Origin: Antiquaquibacter oligotrophicus
GTDB lineage: Bacteria > Actinomycetota > Actinomycetes > Actinomycetales > Microbacteriaceae
NCBI RefSeq assembly: GCF_020535405.1
Contig: NZ_CP085036.1
Location: 744,001 to 808,000, forward strand
Direction of reading: 5' to 3'
Length of the DNA stretch: 64,000 nt
This document shows, piece by piece, positions 52,450 through 61,090 of this stretch (position 1 is its first letter; each line of letters opens with the position of its first letter). The position numbers and the translations under genes were made by a program. The notes under the pieces are model-generated. The model ran no database searches. It worked only from the letters and a program-made list of their open reading frames with translations, and was not told where the DNA came from.

Positions 52450-55400
52450 ATGTCTGAGACCGCACCCACGATCGTGTACCCGCCCGAGCTGCCCGTCAGC
52501 CAGCGGCGGGACGACATTATGCGCGCCATTCGCGACCACCAGGTCGTGATCGTTGCTGGTGCCACCGGTTCGGGCAAGACGACACAGCTGCCGAAGATGC
52601 TCCTCGAACTCGGTTACGAAACGATCGGGCACACCCAGCCGCGGCGCATCGCGGCACGAACCATCGCCGAACGTGTTGCCGAAGAACTCGGGCAGGAGGT
52701 GGGCGGACTCGTCGGCTACCAGGTGCGGTTCACCGACCGGGTTGGGCCGAACACACGCATCCGGCTCATGACCGACGGTGTGCTGCTTGCCCAGATCCAC
52801 CGCGACCGCGACCTCACGAAGTACAACGCGATCATCATCGATGAGGCTCACGAGCGAAGCCTCACCATCGACTTCCTGCTCGGCTACCTGGCTCAGCTCC
52901 TTCCCCGCCGCCCCGACCTCAAGGTCATCATCACGAGCGCGACGATCGACCCCGAGAGTTTCGCCCGGCACTTCGCGGCGACGGATGGCACACCAGCACC
53001 CATCATCGAAGTCTCCGGTCGCACCTACCCCGTGGAGGTCCGCTACCGCCCCCTCGTCGCCGAGGTCAGCGAGGACGACGAAGGGGAACCGTCGGAGGAT
53101 CGCAACTACCTCGACGGCATCACCGACGCGCTCGACGAACTCGAACGGGAGAGCGACGGCGACGTTCTTGTGTTCCTCTCCGGTGAAGCCGAGATCCGGG
53201 ACGCGGAGGATGCCGTACGCGGGCATCTCGCACGGCGCGGGTCCACCGCCACCGAGGTGCTGCCCCTCTACGGCCGACTCAGTGCCGCGGACCAGCACAA
53301 GGTGTTCGATCGCCGCACCCCGGGCATCCGTCGGCGCATCGTGCTCGCGACGAACGTCGCCGAGACGAGCCTCACCGTGCCGGGCATCCGCTACGTCATC
53401 GACACGGGTACCGCGCGCATCAGCCGGTATAGCGCCCGGTCGAAAATTCAACGACTCCCCATCGAGGCGATCAGCCAGGCCAGCGCAAACCAGCGCTCCG
53501 GACGAAGCGGGCGTACGAGCGAGGGCATTGCCATCCGCTTGTACTCGCAGGAGGACTTCGAGCGACGGCCGGAGTTCACAGACCCGGAGATCCTCCGCAC
53601 CAACCTGAGCGCCGTCATCCTGCAGATGGTCTCACTCGGTCTCGGGGCCATCGAGGATTTCCCGTTCATCCAGAAGCCCGATTCGCGTGGAGTCAAGGAC
53701 GGGCTCGATCTCCTCCGCGAGCTACATGCTCTGGACGGCATACAGATCACCAAGGTCGGCCGCCAGCTCGCTCAGCTGCCCGTGGACCCGCGACTCGGAC
53801 GCATGATCGTCGAATCCGGCCGCCACGGAGTCACGCGTGAGGTCATCGCTATCGTCGCGGCACTCACGATCCAGGACCCGCGCGAGCGACCCCTCGAGAA
53901 GCGCGCACAGGCGGACCAGCAGCACGCGCGCTTCGTCGACCCGACGAGCGACTTCGTCACCCTCCTGAACCTCTGGAACTATCTGGAGGACACGCAGCGC
54001 GAGATTAGCGGCAACCAGTTCCGGCGCCGGGTCCGCGCCGAATACCTCAACTACCTCCGCGTGCGGGAGTGGCAGGACCTCTACCGGCAACTCGCACGCT
54101 CCGCCAAGCAGCTGGGGCTGACCGTCGGCGACCGGTCGACGGATGCCGTGGGCATCCACCGCTCCCTCCTGGCAGGTCTGCTCAGCCATCTGGGTGTGCG
54201 CGATCTCGCGAAGAAGGACTACGCGGGCGCTCGCGGAACACGCTTCACGATCTTCCCCGGGTCGGCTCTCGCCAAAAAGCAACCGTCGTCGGTCATGAGC
54301 GCCGAACTCGTCGAAACGAGTCGTCTCTTCGCGCGCGTCAACGCCGCCATCGACCTCGCGTGGGCCGAGCCCATCGCGGGTGACCTCGCCAAGCGCACCT
54401 ACTCGGAGCCGCACTGGGAGAAGAAGCAGGGTGCCGCGGTCGCCTACGAGCGAGTGACGCTCTACGGGGTACCGATCATCGTGAAGCGGCGTGTGCAGTT
54501 CGCTCGCATCGATCGGGCCTACGCGAGGGACCTGTTCATCCGGCATGCACTCGTTCAGAATGAGTGGGATATTCACCGTACGGATAAACGCATCACGGCG
54601 TTTCTCCGTACCAACAACGCACTCCGCGCGCGCCTCGCGGAACTCGAGGAGCGCACCCGCCGCCGCGACATCCTGCTGGACGACGAGGCTGTCGTCGCGT
54701 TCTACGATCGCCGCATCCCGCGCGAGGTCGCTACCCAGCGCGACTTCGAGAAGTGGTGGAAGTCTGCGCGCACCGAAGACCCCGAACTTCTCACCATGCG
54801 CGAGGAGGACCTGCTCGAGAAGACTTCCGATGACGATCTCGGCGAGGGTTTCCCGGCGGAGTGGAAGCAGGGCGACCAGACCCTCGCGGTGAGCTACCGG
54901 TTCTTGCCCGGCGCGGACGATGACGGTGTGACGATCGCCGTCCCGCTCCCGCTCCTTGCGGGCCTGCGTTCCGAGGGATTCGACTGGCAGGTGCCCGGCC
55001 TGCGGGAGGAACTGGTGACCGCTCTCATCAAGGCGCTCCCCAAACCGATCCGCAAAAACGTGGTGCCCGCCGGCGATTGGGCCCGCCGGCTGCTCGAGCC
55101 TCTCGCCGGTGAGACGCGCCCGGGGTCGATCACGGAATACCTCGCGTCGGAGATCACTGCGCAGACGTACGTACCGACGAGCCCCGCCGACTTCGACTGG
55201 TCGCGTGTGCCCGAGCACCTGATTCCGAGCTTCGCGGTGACGGATGACCGGGGCAAGGTCGTCGAGCGGGGCCGCTCGCTGTCCACCCTCCAGACCGCTC
55301 TTGCTCCCGCCGCGCGCGCCTCCGTCGCCAGGGTTGTGGACCGCGCGACCCCTGCACCCACGGCGGCGGCAACCCCTCCGCCTCCGCGCGTCGAGCGCGC

Positions 55401-56247
55401 CGGCATCACGACATGGGACCTCGGCGACCTCGACCGCATTCGCGACAGCGAGCACGGCGGCAACCGCATCCGCGCCTATCCGGCGCTCGTGGATGAGGGG
55501 TCGAGTGTAGCTGTCCGGCTCATGGCGACACCCGAAGACCAGACGCGAGAGCATCGCGCGGGGGTTGTGCGCCTCCTTCTCCTCGCCGTGCCGTCCCCCA
55601 CGGCGTATGTGCAGGACCACCTGTCGACTCCCGAGAAGCTCATCCTCGCGACGTCGCCGTATCGCACCACCGCAGCTCTCTTCGACGATGCCCTCGTCGC
55701 GCTCATCGAGTCGCTCGTTGACCCTTCGGAGATCTACACTGAGCAGGCGTTTGTCGCCGCGAGGGACACCGTGTCCGCAGCAGTTGTCGATGGCCTGTTC
55801 GACGCGATTGCTCTCGTCGCCCGCATCCTGTCCGCGGCTCGCGATGCCGACAAGGCGATCCGGGATGCGACGAGCCTGGCCCTCATCGCGCCGCTCGGCG
55901 ATGCGCGGTCCCAGCTCGATGCGCTCGTGCATCCCGACTTCATCTCGCGCGCCGGCCTGACGCGTCTGCGCCGCTACCCCGTGTATCTCGCGGGCATCGT
56001 GCACCGCATCTCAAAGCTCGCGGAGAACGTGGGCCGCGATCGCACGTGGATGCACGACGTGCAGCGGGCGACGGCCCTTTACGTCGAGGCGGGCGGGTCG
56101 CTGCCGCTTTCCGCCGATGCTCCCCCGCGCCTCGTCACGGTGCGATGGATGCTCGAGGAATTTCGTCTCAGTCTGTTCGCGCAGCACCTCGGCACCGACG
56201 GTCCGGTCAGCATCCAGCGGATAGCGAAGGCGTTAGCGGCGCAGTAG
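52450..56247 (+). CDS. hrpA: ATP-dependent RNA helicase HrpA (DEAH box)
   Basis: This 1265-residue DEAH-box helicase has Walker A GATGSGKTT (37-45), the DEAH box at 131-134, SAT in ITSATIDPESFARHF, and QRSGRSGRT as motif VI. The ratchet/winged-helix and OB-fold region follow, then the long DUF3418 C-terminal part of HrpA (from about 620). A Pro/Ala-rich hinge (PTAAATPPPPRVERAG, near 975) precedes the last domain. HrpA resolves stalled ribosomes in Escherichia coli. Length and domain order are standard. Confidence 0.96.
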   Translation: MSETAPTIVYPPELPVSQRRDDIMRAIRDHQVVIVAGATGSGKTTQLPKMLLELGYETIGHTQPRRIAARTIAERVAEELGQEVGGLVGYQVRFTDRVGPNTRIRLMTDGVLLAQIHRDRDLTKYNAIIIDEAHERSLTIDFLLGYLAQLLPRRPDLKVIITSATIDPESFARHFAATDGTPAPIIEVSGRTYPVEVRYRPLVAEVSEDDEGEPSEDRNYLDGITDALDELERESDGDVLVFLSGEAEIRDAEDAVRGHLARRGSTATEVLPLYGRLSAADQHKVFDRRTPGIRRRIVLATNVAETSLTVPGIRYVIDTGTARISRYSARSKIQRLPIEAISQASANQRSGRSGRTSEGIAIRLYSQEDFERRPEFTDPEILRTNLSAVILQMVSLGLGAIEDFPFIQKPDSRGVKDGLDLLRELHALDGIQITKVGRQLAQLPVDPRLGRMIVESGRHGVTREVIAIVAALTIQDPRERPLEKRAQADQQHARFVDPTSDFVTLLNLWNYLEDTQREISGNQFRRRVRAEYLNYLRVREWQDLYRQLARSAKQLGLTVGDRSTDAVGIHRSLLAGLLSHLGVRDLAKKDYAGARGTRFTIFPGSALAKKQPSSVMSAELVETSRLFARVNAAIDLAWAEPIAGDLAKRTYSEPHWEKKQGAAVAYERVTLYGVPIIVKRRVQFARIDRAYARDLFIRHALVQNEWDIHRTDKRITAFLRTNNALRARLAELEERTRRRDILLDDEAVVAFYDRRIPREVATQRDFEKWWKSARTEDPELLTMREEDLLEKTSDDDLGEGFPAEWKQGDQTLAVSYRFLPGADDDGVTIAVPLPLLAGLRSEGFDWQVPGLREELVTALIKALPKPIRKNVVPAGDWARRLLEPLAGETRPGSITEYLASEITAQTYVPTSPADFDWSRVPEHLIPSFAVTDDRGKVVERGRSLSTLQTALAPAARASVARVVDRATPAPTAAATPPPPRVERAGITTWDLGDLDRIRDSEHGGNRIRAYPALVDEGSSVAVRLMATPEDQTREHRAGVVRLLLLAVPSPTAYVQDHLSTPEKLILATSPYRTTAALFDDALVALIESLVDPSEIYTEQAFVAARDTVSAAVVDGLFDAIALVARILSAARDADKAIRDATSLALIAPLGDARSQLDALVHPDFISRAGLTRLRRYPVYLAGIVHRISKLAENVGRDRTWMHDVQRATALYVEAGGSLPLSADAPPRLVTVRWMLEEFRLSLFAQHLGTDGPVSIQRIAKALAAQ

Positions 56248-56281
56248 TTTGCGCGAGAGGGAGAGGGCGCACTAGCTTAAC

Positions 56282-56294
56282 GATAATTGTTATC
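56282..56294. promoter_or_regulatory. AT-rich inverted repeat resembling a Fur-family box
   Basis: GATAA (56282-56286), spacer TTG, TTATC (56290-56294) lie in a strikingly AT-rich island within an otherwise GC-rich region, 20 bases before the ATG of the beta-propeller gene. Symmetry and composition resemble Fur/Zur boxes built on GATAAT-type half-sites. The regulator and metal are not determined. Confidence 0.5.
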
Positions 56295-56314
56295 AATAAG
56301 CCTAGGAAGGCCCC

Positions 56315-57439
56315 ATGGCCACCACCCGAATCCTCACCACCGCGATCGCGGCTGGCATGCTCCTGGCGGCCGCCGGCCTTCCCGCGCATGCCGCCGACGA
56401 TACCGCGGCAGGTGGCACCATCGCCTTCGTCTCTGATCGGACGGGCAACGACGAGCTCTACATCATGAACTCCACGGGCACCGAGGTGCGGCAGCTCACC
56501 ACAAGCCCGGGCTTCGACCGAGCACCCGGCTGGAGTCCGGATGGCGACAAACTCGTCTTCAACAGCCGTCGCGAGCCGCACGCCGACCGGCCCCAGATCT
56601 ACACACTGGACGTGGCAACCGGGGAGCAAGTTCGAGTCACGGAGAGCCCGCTCGAGGAGCAGCGCGCCACCTGGTCCGGTGACGGGCGCAGCGTGTTCTT
56701 CCACCGCGGAGCATTCCTGTCGCAGCCCTACAACCTCATCGAACACAACCTCACCACCGGCGACGAAAGGCAGCTGACCGACTCGACGGATCCGGCGATC
56801 TGGAACGCGGCTCCCGCGCCCCACCCCGACGGCGGCGCGCTCCTCTTCCAGTCGAACCGGGATGCACCGGCCGCGATCTTCCCGCAGCGTCTGCAGCTCC
56901 TCGATCTCGACACGCTCTCGGTGACACCGATCGACCTCCCGAGTTCGCTCCCGGCCACCACGAGTGTCGACGGGCCACGATGGAACGCGGATGGCTCGGC
57001 CTTCACCTTCGCGGCCGATGGTCGGCTCTTCGTCGCCGACGCCAGCGGCGCTCTCCCGACCTGGACCGCCACGGCGGTGACGGATGGCTCGCGCGACGAC
57101 AGCGCTCCAGCGTTCTCCCCCGACGGCACAAAACTGGTGTTCCAGACGTACATCGAGGGTGAGGATCCCGACGGCGAAGATGACCGAGTTGTCATCAGTA
57201 CGATCGACCTCTCCAGCGGGGAGATCACCGAGATAGGCGAAGGCCGAACGCCGGTATGGACGGCGATCGAGTGGTTCCCGTCGGCTGAGCCCTCGTCTCC
57301 GCAGCCTCCCGCAGCACTCGCGGAGACGGGGTTCGACGTCCCGGGGCTGGCCGTTCCCCTTGGCCTGCTTCTGGTCGGCGGAATCGCGGTCGCCCTCTCC
57401 GCACTCGTCGGGCGTCGCCGTTCTCGTTCGCCCCGGTAG
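56315..57439 (+). CDS. Exported TolB-like beta-propeller protein with LAETG sorting signal
   Basis: This 374-residue protein has a signal peptide of about 25 residues (ending PAHA). WD40/TolB-like blades follow, with the typical FVSDRTGNDELYIMN, SPDGDKLVFNSRR and FSPDGTKLVFQT motifs. At the C-terminus LAETG begins near residue 335, followed by a hydrophobic helix and RRRSRSPR. LAETG is the class E sortase signal, so it should be covalently cell-wall-bound. The GC-poor box just upstream suggests metal control. A role in binding a metal complex or surface polymer is speculative. Confidence 0.85.
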   Translation: MATTRILTTAIAAGMLLAAAGLPAHAADDTAAGGTIAFVSDRTGNDELYIMNSTGTEVRQLTTSPGFDRAPGWSPDGDKLVFNSRREPHADRPQIYTLDVATGEQVRVTESPLEEQRATWSGDGRSVFFHRGAFLSQPYNLIEHNLTTGDERQLTDSTDPAIWNAAPAPHPDGGALLFQSNRDAPAAIFPQRLQLLDLDTLSVTPIDLPSSLPATTSVDGPRWNADGSAFTFAADGRLFVADASGALPTWTATAVTDGSRDDSAPAFSPDGTKLVFQTYIEGEDPDGEDDRVVISTIDLSSGEITEIGEGRTPVWTAIEWFPSAEPSSPQPPAALAETGFDVPGLAVPLGLLLVGGIAVALSALVGRRRSRSPR

Positions 57440-57464
57440 CGGTCGATCGGGGTAGCCTGAATCC

Positions 57465-58298
57465 GTGGCTACCTCACGCGATGTATCGGCGGAGATCGCA
57501 CGATCGTGGTTGCTCGTCGCCGCGACGAAGCCGGAAGATTTTGATGCGGCCGAGGCCTCACGCGCCGACCAGGTCATCCTCGACGTCGAGGACGCGGTCG
57601 ACCCGCGACGCAAGCCAGAGGCCCGCGCCGGGATCGTGGAATGGCTCTCGAACGGCGGTAGCGCGTGGGTTCGGATCAACGATCACGCGAGCGATTTCTG
57701 GTCGGACGACGTGGATGCCCTGGCCGGGCTTCCCGGGTTGCGCGGCGTGATGCTCGCCAAGACCGAGGCCGCCGAGCACGTCTCGGAGACCTTTGATCGA
57801 CTTCGGGGCACCACCCCTGTCATCCCCCTCGTGGAATCGGCGCTCGGTATCGAGGAGGCCGCCAACATCGCCAAAGCCCGTGGCGCTTACCGTCTCGCCT
57901 TCGGCAGCGGCGACTACCGTCGCGACACCGGTACGAGCGCCGATGACCTCGCGATGGCCTACCCGCGGTCGCGGCTCGTAGTGGCCAGTCGCGTCGGCGG
58001 GCTACCGGGTCCCATTGACGGGCCGACGGTGGGCACCAATCATCCGGTGCTCAGGGAGCAGTCATCCGTCGCCGTCGCGCTCGGGATGACCGGCAAGCTC
58101 TGTCTCGATATCGACCAGTTGCCCATCATCAACGAAGTGATCAGCCCAACCCGCTCGGATGTCGCGTGGGCACGCGAGTTCTTGGCAGACTTCGAGGCCC
58201 GCGGGCGCGTCATTCGGGACGGCAGTGACCTGCCGCGCCTGGGTCGCGCCGAGAAGATCGAGCGCCTTGCGCGCGCCTTCGGCGTCGAACCCGCGTAA
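57465..58298 (+). CDS. HpcH/HpaI aldolase / citrate lyase beta-subunit-like (CitE family) protein
   Basis: This 277-residue TIM-barrel enzyme has the VILDVEDAVDP motif, Glu in IPLVESALGIEEA and Asp in AFGSGDYRRDTG, the latter two being Mg2+ ligands. Stand-alone CitE-like proteins split malyl-CoA, citramalyl-CoA or related esters. The other citrate lyase subunits are not present here, so a CoA-ester lyase role is likely. The start is GTG at 57465, 25 bases after the propeller gene. It may be co-transcribed with it, but no functional link is seen. Confidence 0.88.
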   Translation: MATSRDVSAEIARSWLLVAATKPEDFDAAEASRADQVILDVEDAVDPRRKPEARAGIVEWLSNGGSAWVRINDHASDFWSDDVDALAGLPGLRGVMLAKTEAAEHVSETFDRLRGTTPVIPLVESALGIEEAANIAKARGAYRLAFGSGDYRRDTGTSADDLAMAYPRSRLVVASRVGGLPGPIDGPTVGTNHPVLREQSSVAVALGMTGKLCLDIDQLPIINEVISPTRSDVAWAREFLADFEARGRVIRDGSDLPRLGRAEKIERLARAFGVEPA

Positions 58299-58349
58299 CG
58301 GCGCGCGACGCGCCGCTCGCCACTGGCGAACGACATTCACTACAGTCCT

Positions 58350-58377
58350 CCTAGGCCGACGTTCGGTTCGGCCTAGG
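58350..58377 (+). promoter_or_regulatory. Hairpin directly upstream of a surface-protein start
   Basis: CCTAGGCCGA (58350-58359) and TCGGCCTAGG (58368-58377) form a perfect 10-bp stem with an 8-base loop, ending 13 bases before the ATG at 58391. The ribosome-binding GGGG follows the right arm. It may affect translation initiation, end upstream transcripts, or be an operator. Confidence 0.55.
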
Positions 58378-58390
58378 ACTGGGGCCTGTC

Positions 58391-59614
58391 ATGAACTCTG
58401 CCATTCGCCGATGGGGTGTGACCGCACTCGCGGTTGCCGCACTGACTCTCACCGCGGGAGTTGCTGTTCCTGCCGTTGCCGACGACGATCCGAGCGATGG
58501 CGACGTCACCTTCGAAGGACGCGTGACCTACCGGGTCGCCGCAGACGGCCCACCCAGCGACACCGGCATCCCCGGACTCGATGTCACCGTGTACGTGGAC
58601 GACGGCACCGACCAGCGGCCGCTCGGCACACTCGAAACCGACGACAATGGGCGCTTCGAGCTCGATGTGCCGGTCGGGGACGGTGAGGAGTACGCGTTCA
58701 GCGTGTACTCCTCCGACGACGACTACTTCTGGTCGCTCGACCCCCTAGCCATCGTCACCGACCTCGACGACGCGGACTGGACGAGCCCACCCGACGACGC
58801 ACCCTACGTTCTGGGCATCTGGACGGGATCAGGTCCAACTCCGACCCCCACGCCAACGCCAACGCCAAGCCCCACACCGACCCCGAAGCCGACGCCCAAA
58901 CCGACGCCGACGAGTTCGCCGACCCCCGTGCAAACCGTGAGTGTCAGCGGCACCGTCCTCATCGCGGGGAGCAAGAAGCCCATCGCCGGCGCCACGGTCA
59001 CGGTGTCCGTGAACGGCAAAGGCTACGGACCCGTCAACACCGATACGACCGGCAAGTACACCCTCCCGTCGGTGCCGGTGGGGAAGGCCGTCATTCAGGC
59101 GATCGCTCCCGGGTATTCGGTCGACCAACGACCGGCGCAGCTGACGGCCGGCACCAATCTCTCCGCGCAGGATCTGTTCCTCGTCGCGAAGAAACCCGCC
59201 ACGTCGAGCAATTCGATTGCCGGCACGGTGGTGCTCACCGGTGACGGCACCGACGGTGATCTGTTCGGTGGAGAACTTCGGCTCGAGAAGGACGGCGAAA
59301 CACTGCAGACGACGACGGCGAAGGACGGCGCATTCGTCTTCGAGAATGTGAAGGTCGACGGCGACCTGACAATCGTCGTGGCGGAGGTGCCGGAGGGTTA
59401 CGAGCAGGATGCCGCGGACGGGTTCGTCCGCAACTACGCGGGCACGAGTGTCGACCACATCACGATCAGGCTCGTCTCGACGGCCGATCCTCAGCCTGCG
59501 GCCTCCGTCGCCGGCCCTGACTTGACGTGGCTTATCGTGACCCTGGTGGTCATCGTCGTGGCGATCGCGGCCGTCATCATCGTGCTGGTCATTCGTAGAA
59601 GGCGCGCCGCGTGA
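58391..59614 (+). CDS. Surface protein with Thr-Pro linker, carboxypeptidase-regulatory-like domain and C-terminal membrane anchor
   Basis: This 407-residue protein has a signal peptide (cleavage near VAD at about 31-33). A first beta domain has FEGRVTYRV and FELDVPVGDGEEYAF, similar to SdrD/CNA-B folds. A linker of repeated Thr-Pro with Lys and Ser lies near 147-178. A CarboxypepD_reg-like domain follows (SVSGTVLIAGSKKPIAGATV, about 180-265), then a third beta domain. One C-terminal helix with RRRRAA completes it. No LPxTG-type motif is visible, so it is a transmembrane-anchored protein. The Thr-Pro linker is a potential O-mannosylation site. The function is unknown. Confidence 0.82.
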   Translation: MNSAIRRWGVTALAVAALTLTAGVAVPAVADDDPSDGDVTFEGRVTYRVAADGPPSDTGIPGLDVTVYVDDGTDQRPLGTLETDDNGRFELDVPVGDGEEYAFSVYSSDDDYFWSLDPLAIVTDLDDADWTSPPDDAPYVLGIWTGSGPTPTPTPTPTPSPTPTPKPTPKPTPTSSPTPVQTVSVSGTVLIAGSKKPIAGATVTVSVNGKGYGPVNTDTTGKYTLPSVPVGKAVIQAIAPGYSVDQRPAQLTAGTNLSAQDLFLVAKKPATSSNSIAGTVVLTGDGTDGDLFGGELRLEKDGETLQTTTAKDGAFVFENVKVDGDLTIVVAEVPEGYEQDAADGFVRNYAGTSVDHITIRLVSTADPQPAASVAGPDLTWLIVTLVVIVVAIAAVIIVLVIRRRRAA

Positions 59615-59642
59615 GCCACGACAAGGCTTGACCCACGAAAGG

Positions 59643-60599
59643 TCAGTGGTCGTTGGGGCGCAGGGCGACCTGGCCGCCGGGGTGACCCGAGCGAACGAGC
59701 TCGAGGGCTTCGGAGGCCGCCTCGAGCGGGAACGTGCGGGCGATCACGATGTCGATCTTGCCCTCATCGGCGAGCGCGATGAGCTCGGGGCGCGCGGCCG
59801 TGCGGATGTCGCGACCAGGGTCTGCACCGGGGCCACCCCCGAGCATCTTCACCCCGAGCTCCGCACCCCGCGCGAAGCCAGCAATGGTCGCGATGCGTGA
59901 ACGGTCCGACACGAGGTCGACCGAGACATCCAGCGCCTCGTCGGTTCCGACCGTGTCCAGGGCGACATCCACGCCATCGGGCAACTCCGCCCGCACTCGG
60001 TCGGCGAGCCCGTCACCGTAGACGACGGCGCGGGCCCCGGCATCCGTCAGCAGCGTCTGGTTCGCGGCACTCGCCGTGCCGACAACCGTCGCCCCGCGGA
60101 GGAGAGCGAGCTGGGCAGCCGTGTACCCGACACCACCGGATGCACCGTGGATGAGCACCCGGTCACCCTCTCCCACCCCGGTCGCCTCGAGCAGGTGCCA
60201 CGCGGTGACCCCGGTGGCCAGGAGATTCGCGGCTTCGGGCCATGACAGACCTTCGGGCATCGGCAGCACCGATGACGCCTTGACGGTGATCTCATCCGCG
60301 TAGCCGCCCGACACCGGGTAGGCGATCACGGAATGACCGACCTCGATGGGCCCCATGGGCCCGACCGCATCCGGTCCGACAGCCTGGACGACCCCGGCGA
60401 CCTCACTGCCGAACCTCATCGGCAATGACGGCGAACCGAACTGCCCGGCGAGCTTCTTGATGTCCGCGGGGTTGACCCCCGCCGCGTGCACGAGGATCGT
60501 GACCTCACCTGGCCCCGGTTCGGGCACGTGCAGCTCGACGAGTTCGAGCACCTCCGGTGTGCCGAAGGAGTTCGCGATGATGGCCCGGCCGTTGGTCAT
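59643..60599 (-). CDS. NADP-dependent quinone-reductase-like oxidoreductase (zinc-free MDR family)
   Basis: This 318-residue medium-chain dehydrogenase/reductase has the N-terminal GroES-like domain (VHAAGVNPADIKKLAG) and the nucleotide-binding motif GASGGVGYTAAQLA. The Cys/His zinc ligands are absent, which places it with quinone oxidoreductases. It probably reduces quinones or enals with NADPH. The ATG at 60599 lies 9 bases after the GNAT stop on the same strand, so it may be the last gene of the nrd-GNAT transcript. Confidence 0.92.
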   Translation of the reverse strand: MTNGRAIIANSFGTPEVLELVELHVPEPGPGEVTILVHAAGVNPADIKKLAGQFGSPSLPMRFGSEVAGVVQAVGPDAVGPMGPIEVGHSVIAYPVSGGYADEITVKASSVLPMPEGLSWPEAANLLATGVTAWHLLEATGVGEGDRVLIHGASGGVGYTAAQLALLRGATVVGTASAANQTLLTDAGARAVVYGDGLADRVRAELPDGVDVALDTVGTDEALDVSVDLVSDRSRIATIAGFARGAELGVKMLGGGPGADPGRDIRTAARPELIALADEGKIDIVIARTFPLEAASEALELVRSGHPGGQVALRPNDH

Positions 60600-60608
60600 G
60601 TCGTCCTC

Positions 60609-61028
60609 TCAGAGAAGCTGCTTGCGATAGCAGAGGGTGTCGTCGATCACACCGTACTTGCCGTACGGCTCGATGCGCACGTAGCCGAGACTCTCGTACA
60701 GGCGAATGGCAGGCACTTGCAGGGGCCCGGTCTGGAGTACGAGGGATGCAACATCCCGAACCCGCGCGATGCCCTCCAGCTCGAGCATGATCCGGCGCGA
60801 CAAGCCCTGGCCCCGGAACGGAACCGCGACAAACACCTTCTTCACCTCGAGCTCATCGCCGAACGGACGCAGGGAGGCCGTGCCCGCCGCAACGCCGTCC
60901 TCGAGCGCGAGGAGTGTGTCGGTGATCTCGGCGGGATCCACGGAGAGCGCGTCGTCGATGGCAGCGCGCTGCTCCGGGGTCCGGCCGTTGGTGAACACCG
61001 CGTACATGGCGCCGGTCTCGGCATCCAT
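60609..61028 (-). CDS. GNAT-family N-acetyltransferase (start uncertain)
   Basis: The visible GNAT core has EVKKVFVAVPFRGQGLSRRI with the acetyl-CoA loop (FRGQGLSRR), then LVLQTGPLQVPAIRLYESLGY, the canonical last half of the fold. The first in-frame ATG is at 61028, giving 139 residues. However, the frame upstream encodes IERVDWFDPRAVALRQAM, which looks like the true N-terminus of this group, yet no ATG, GTG or TTG is present there up to the nrdB stop. Possible explanations are a rare start codon near 61079, reinitiation from nrdB, or a decayed start. Substrate unknown. Confidence 0.7.
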   Translation of the reverse strand: MDAETGAMYAVFTNGRTPEQRAAIDDALSVDPAEITDTLLALEDGVAAGTASLRPFGDELEVKKVFVAVPFRGQGLSRRIMLELEGIARVRDVASLVLQTGPLQVPAIRLYESLGYVRIEPYGKYGVIDDTLCYRKQLL

Positions 61029-61090
61029 CGCCTGACGGAGCGCGACGGCCCGCGGGTCGAACCAGTCGACCCGTTCGATCGCCTCCGTGG

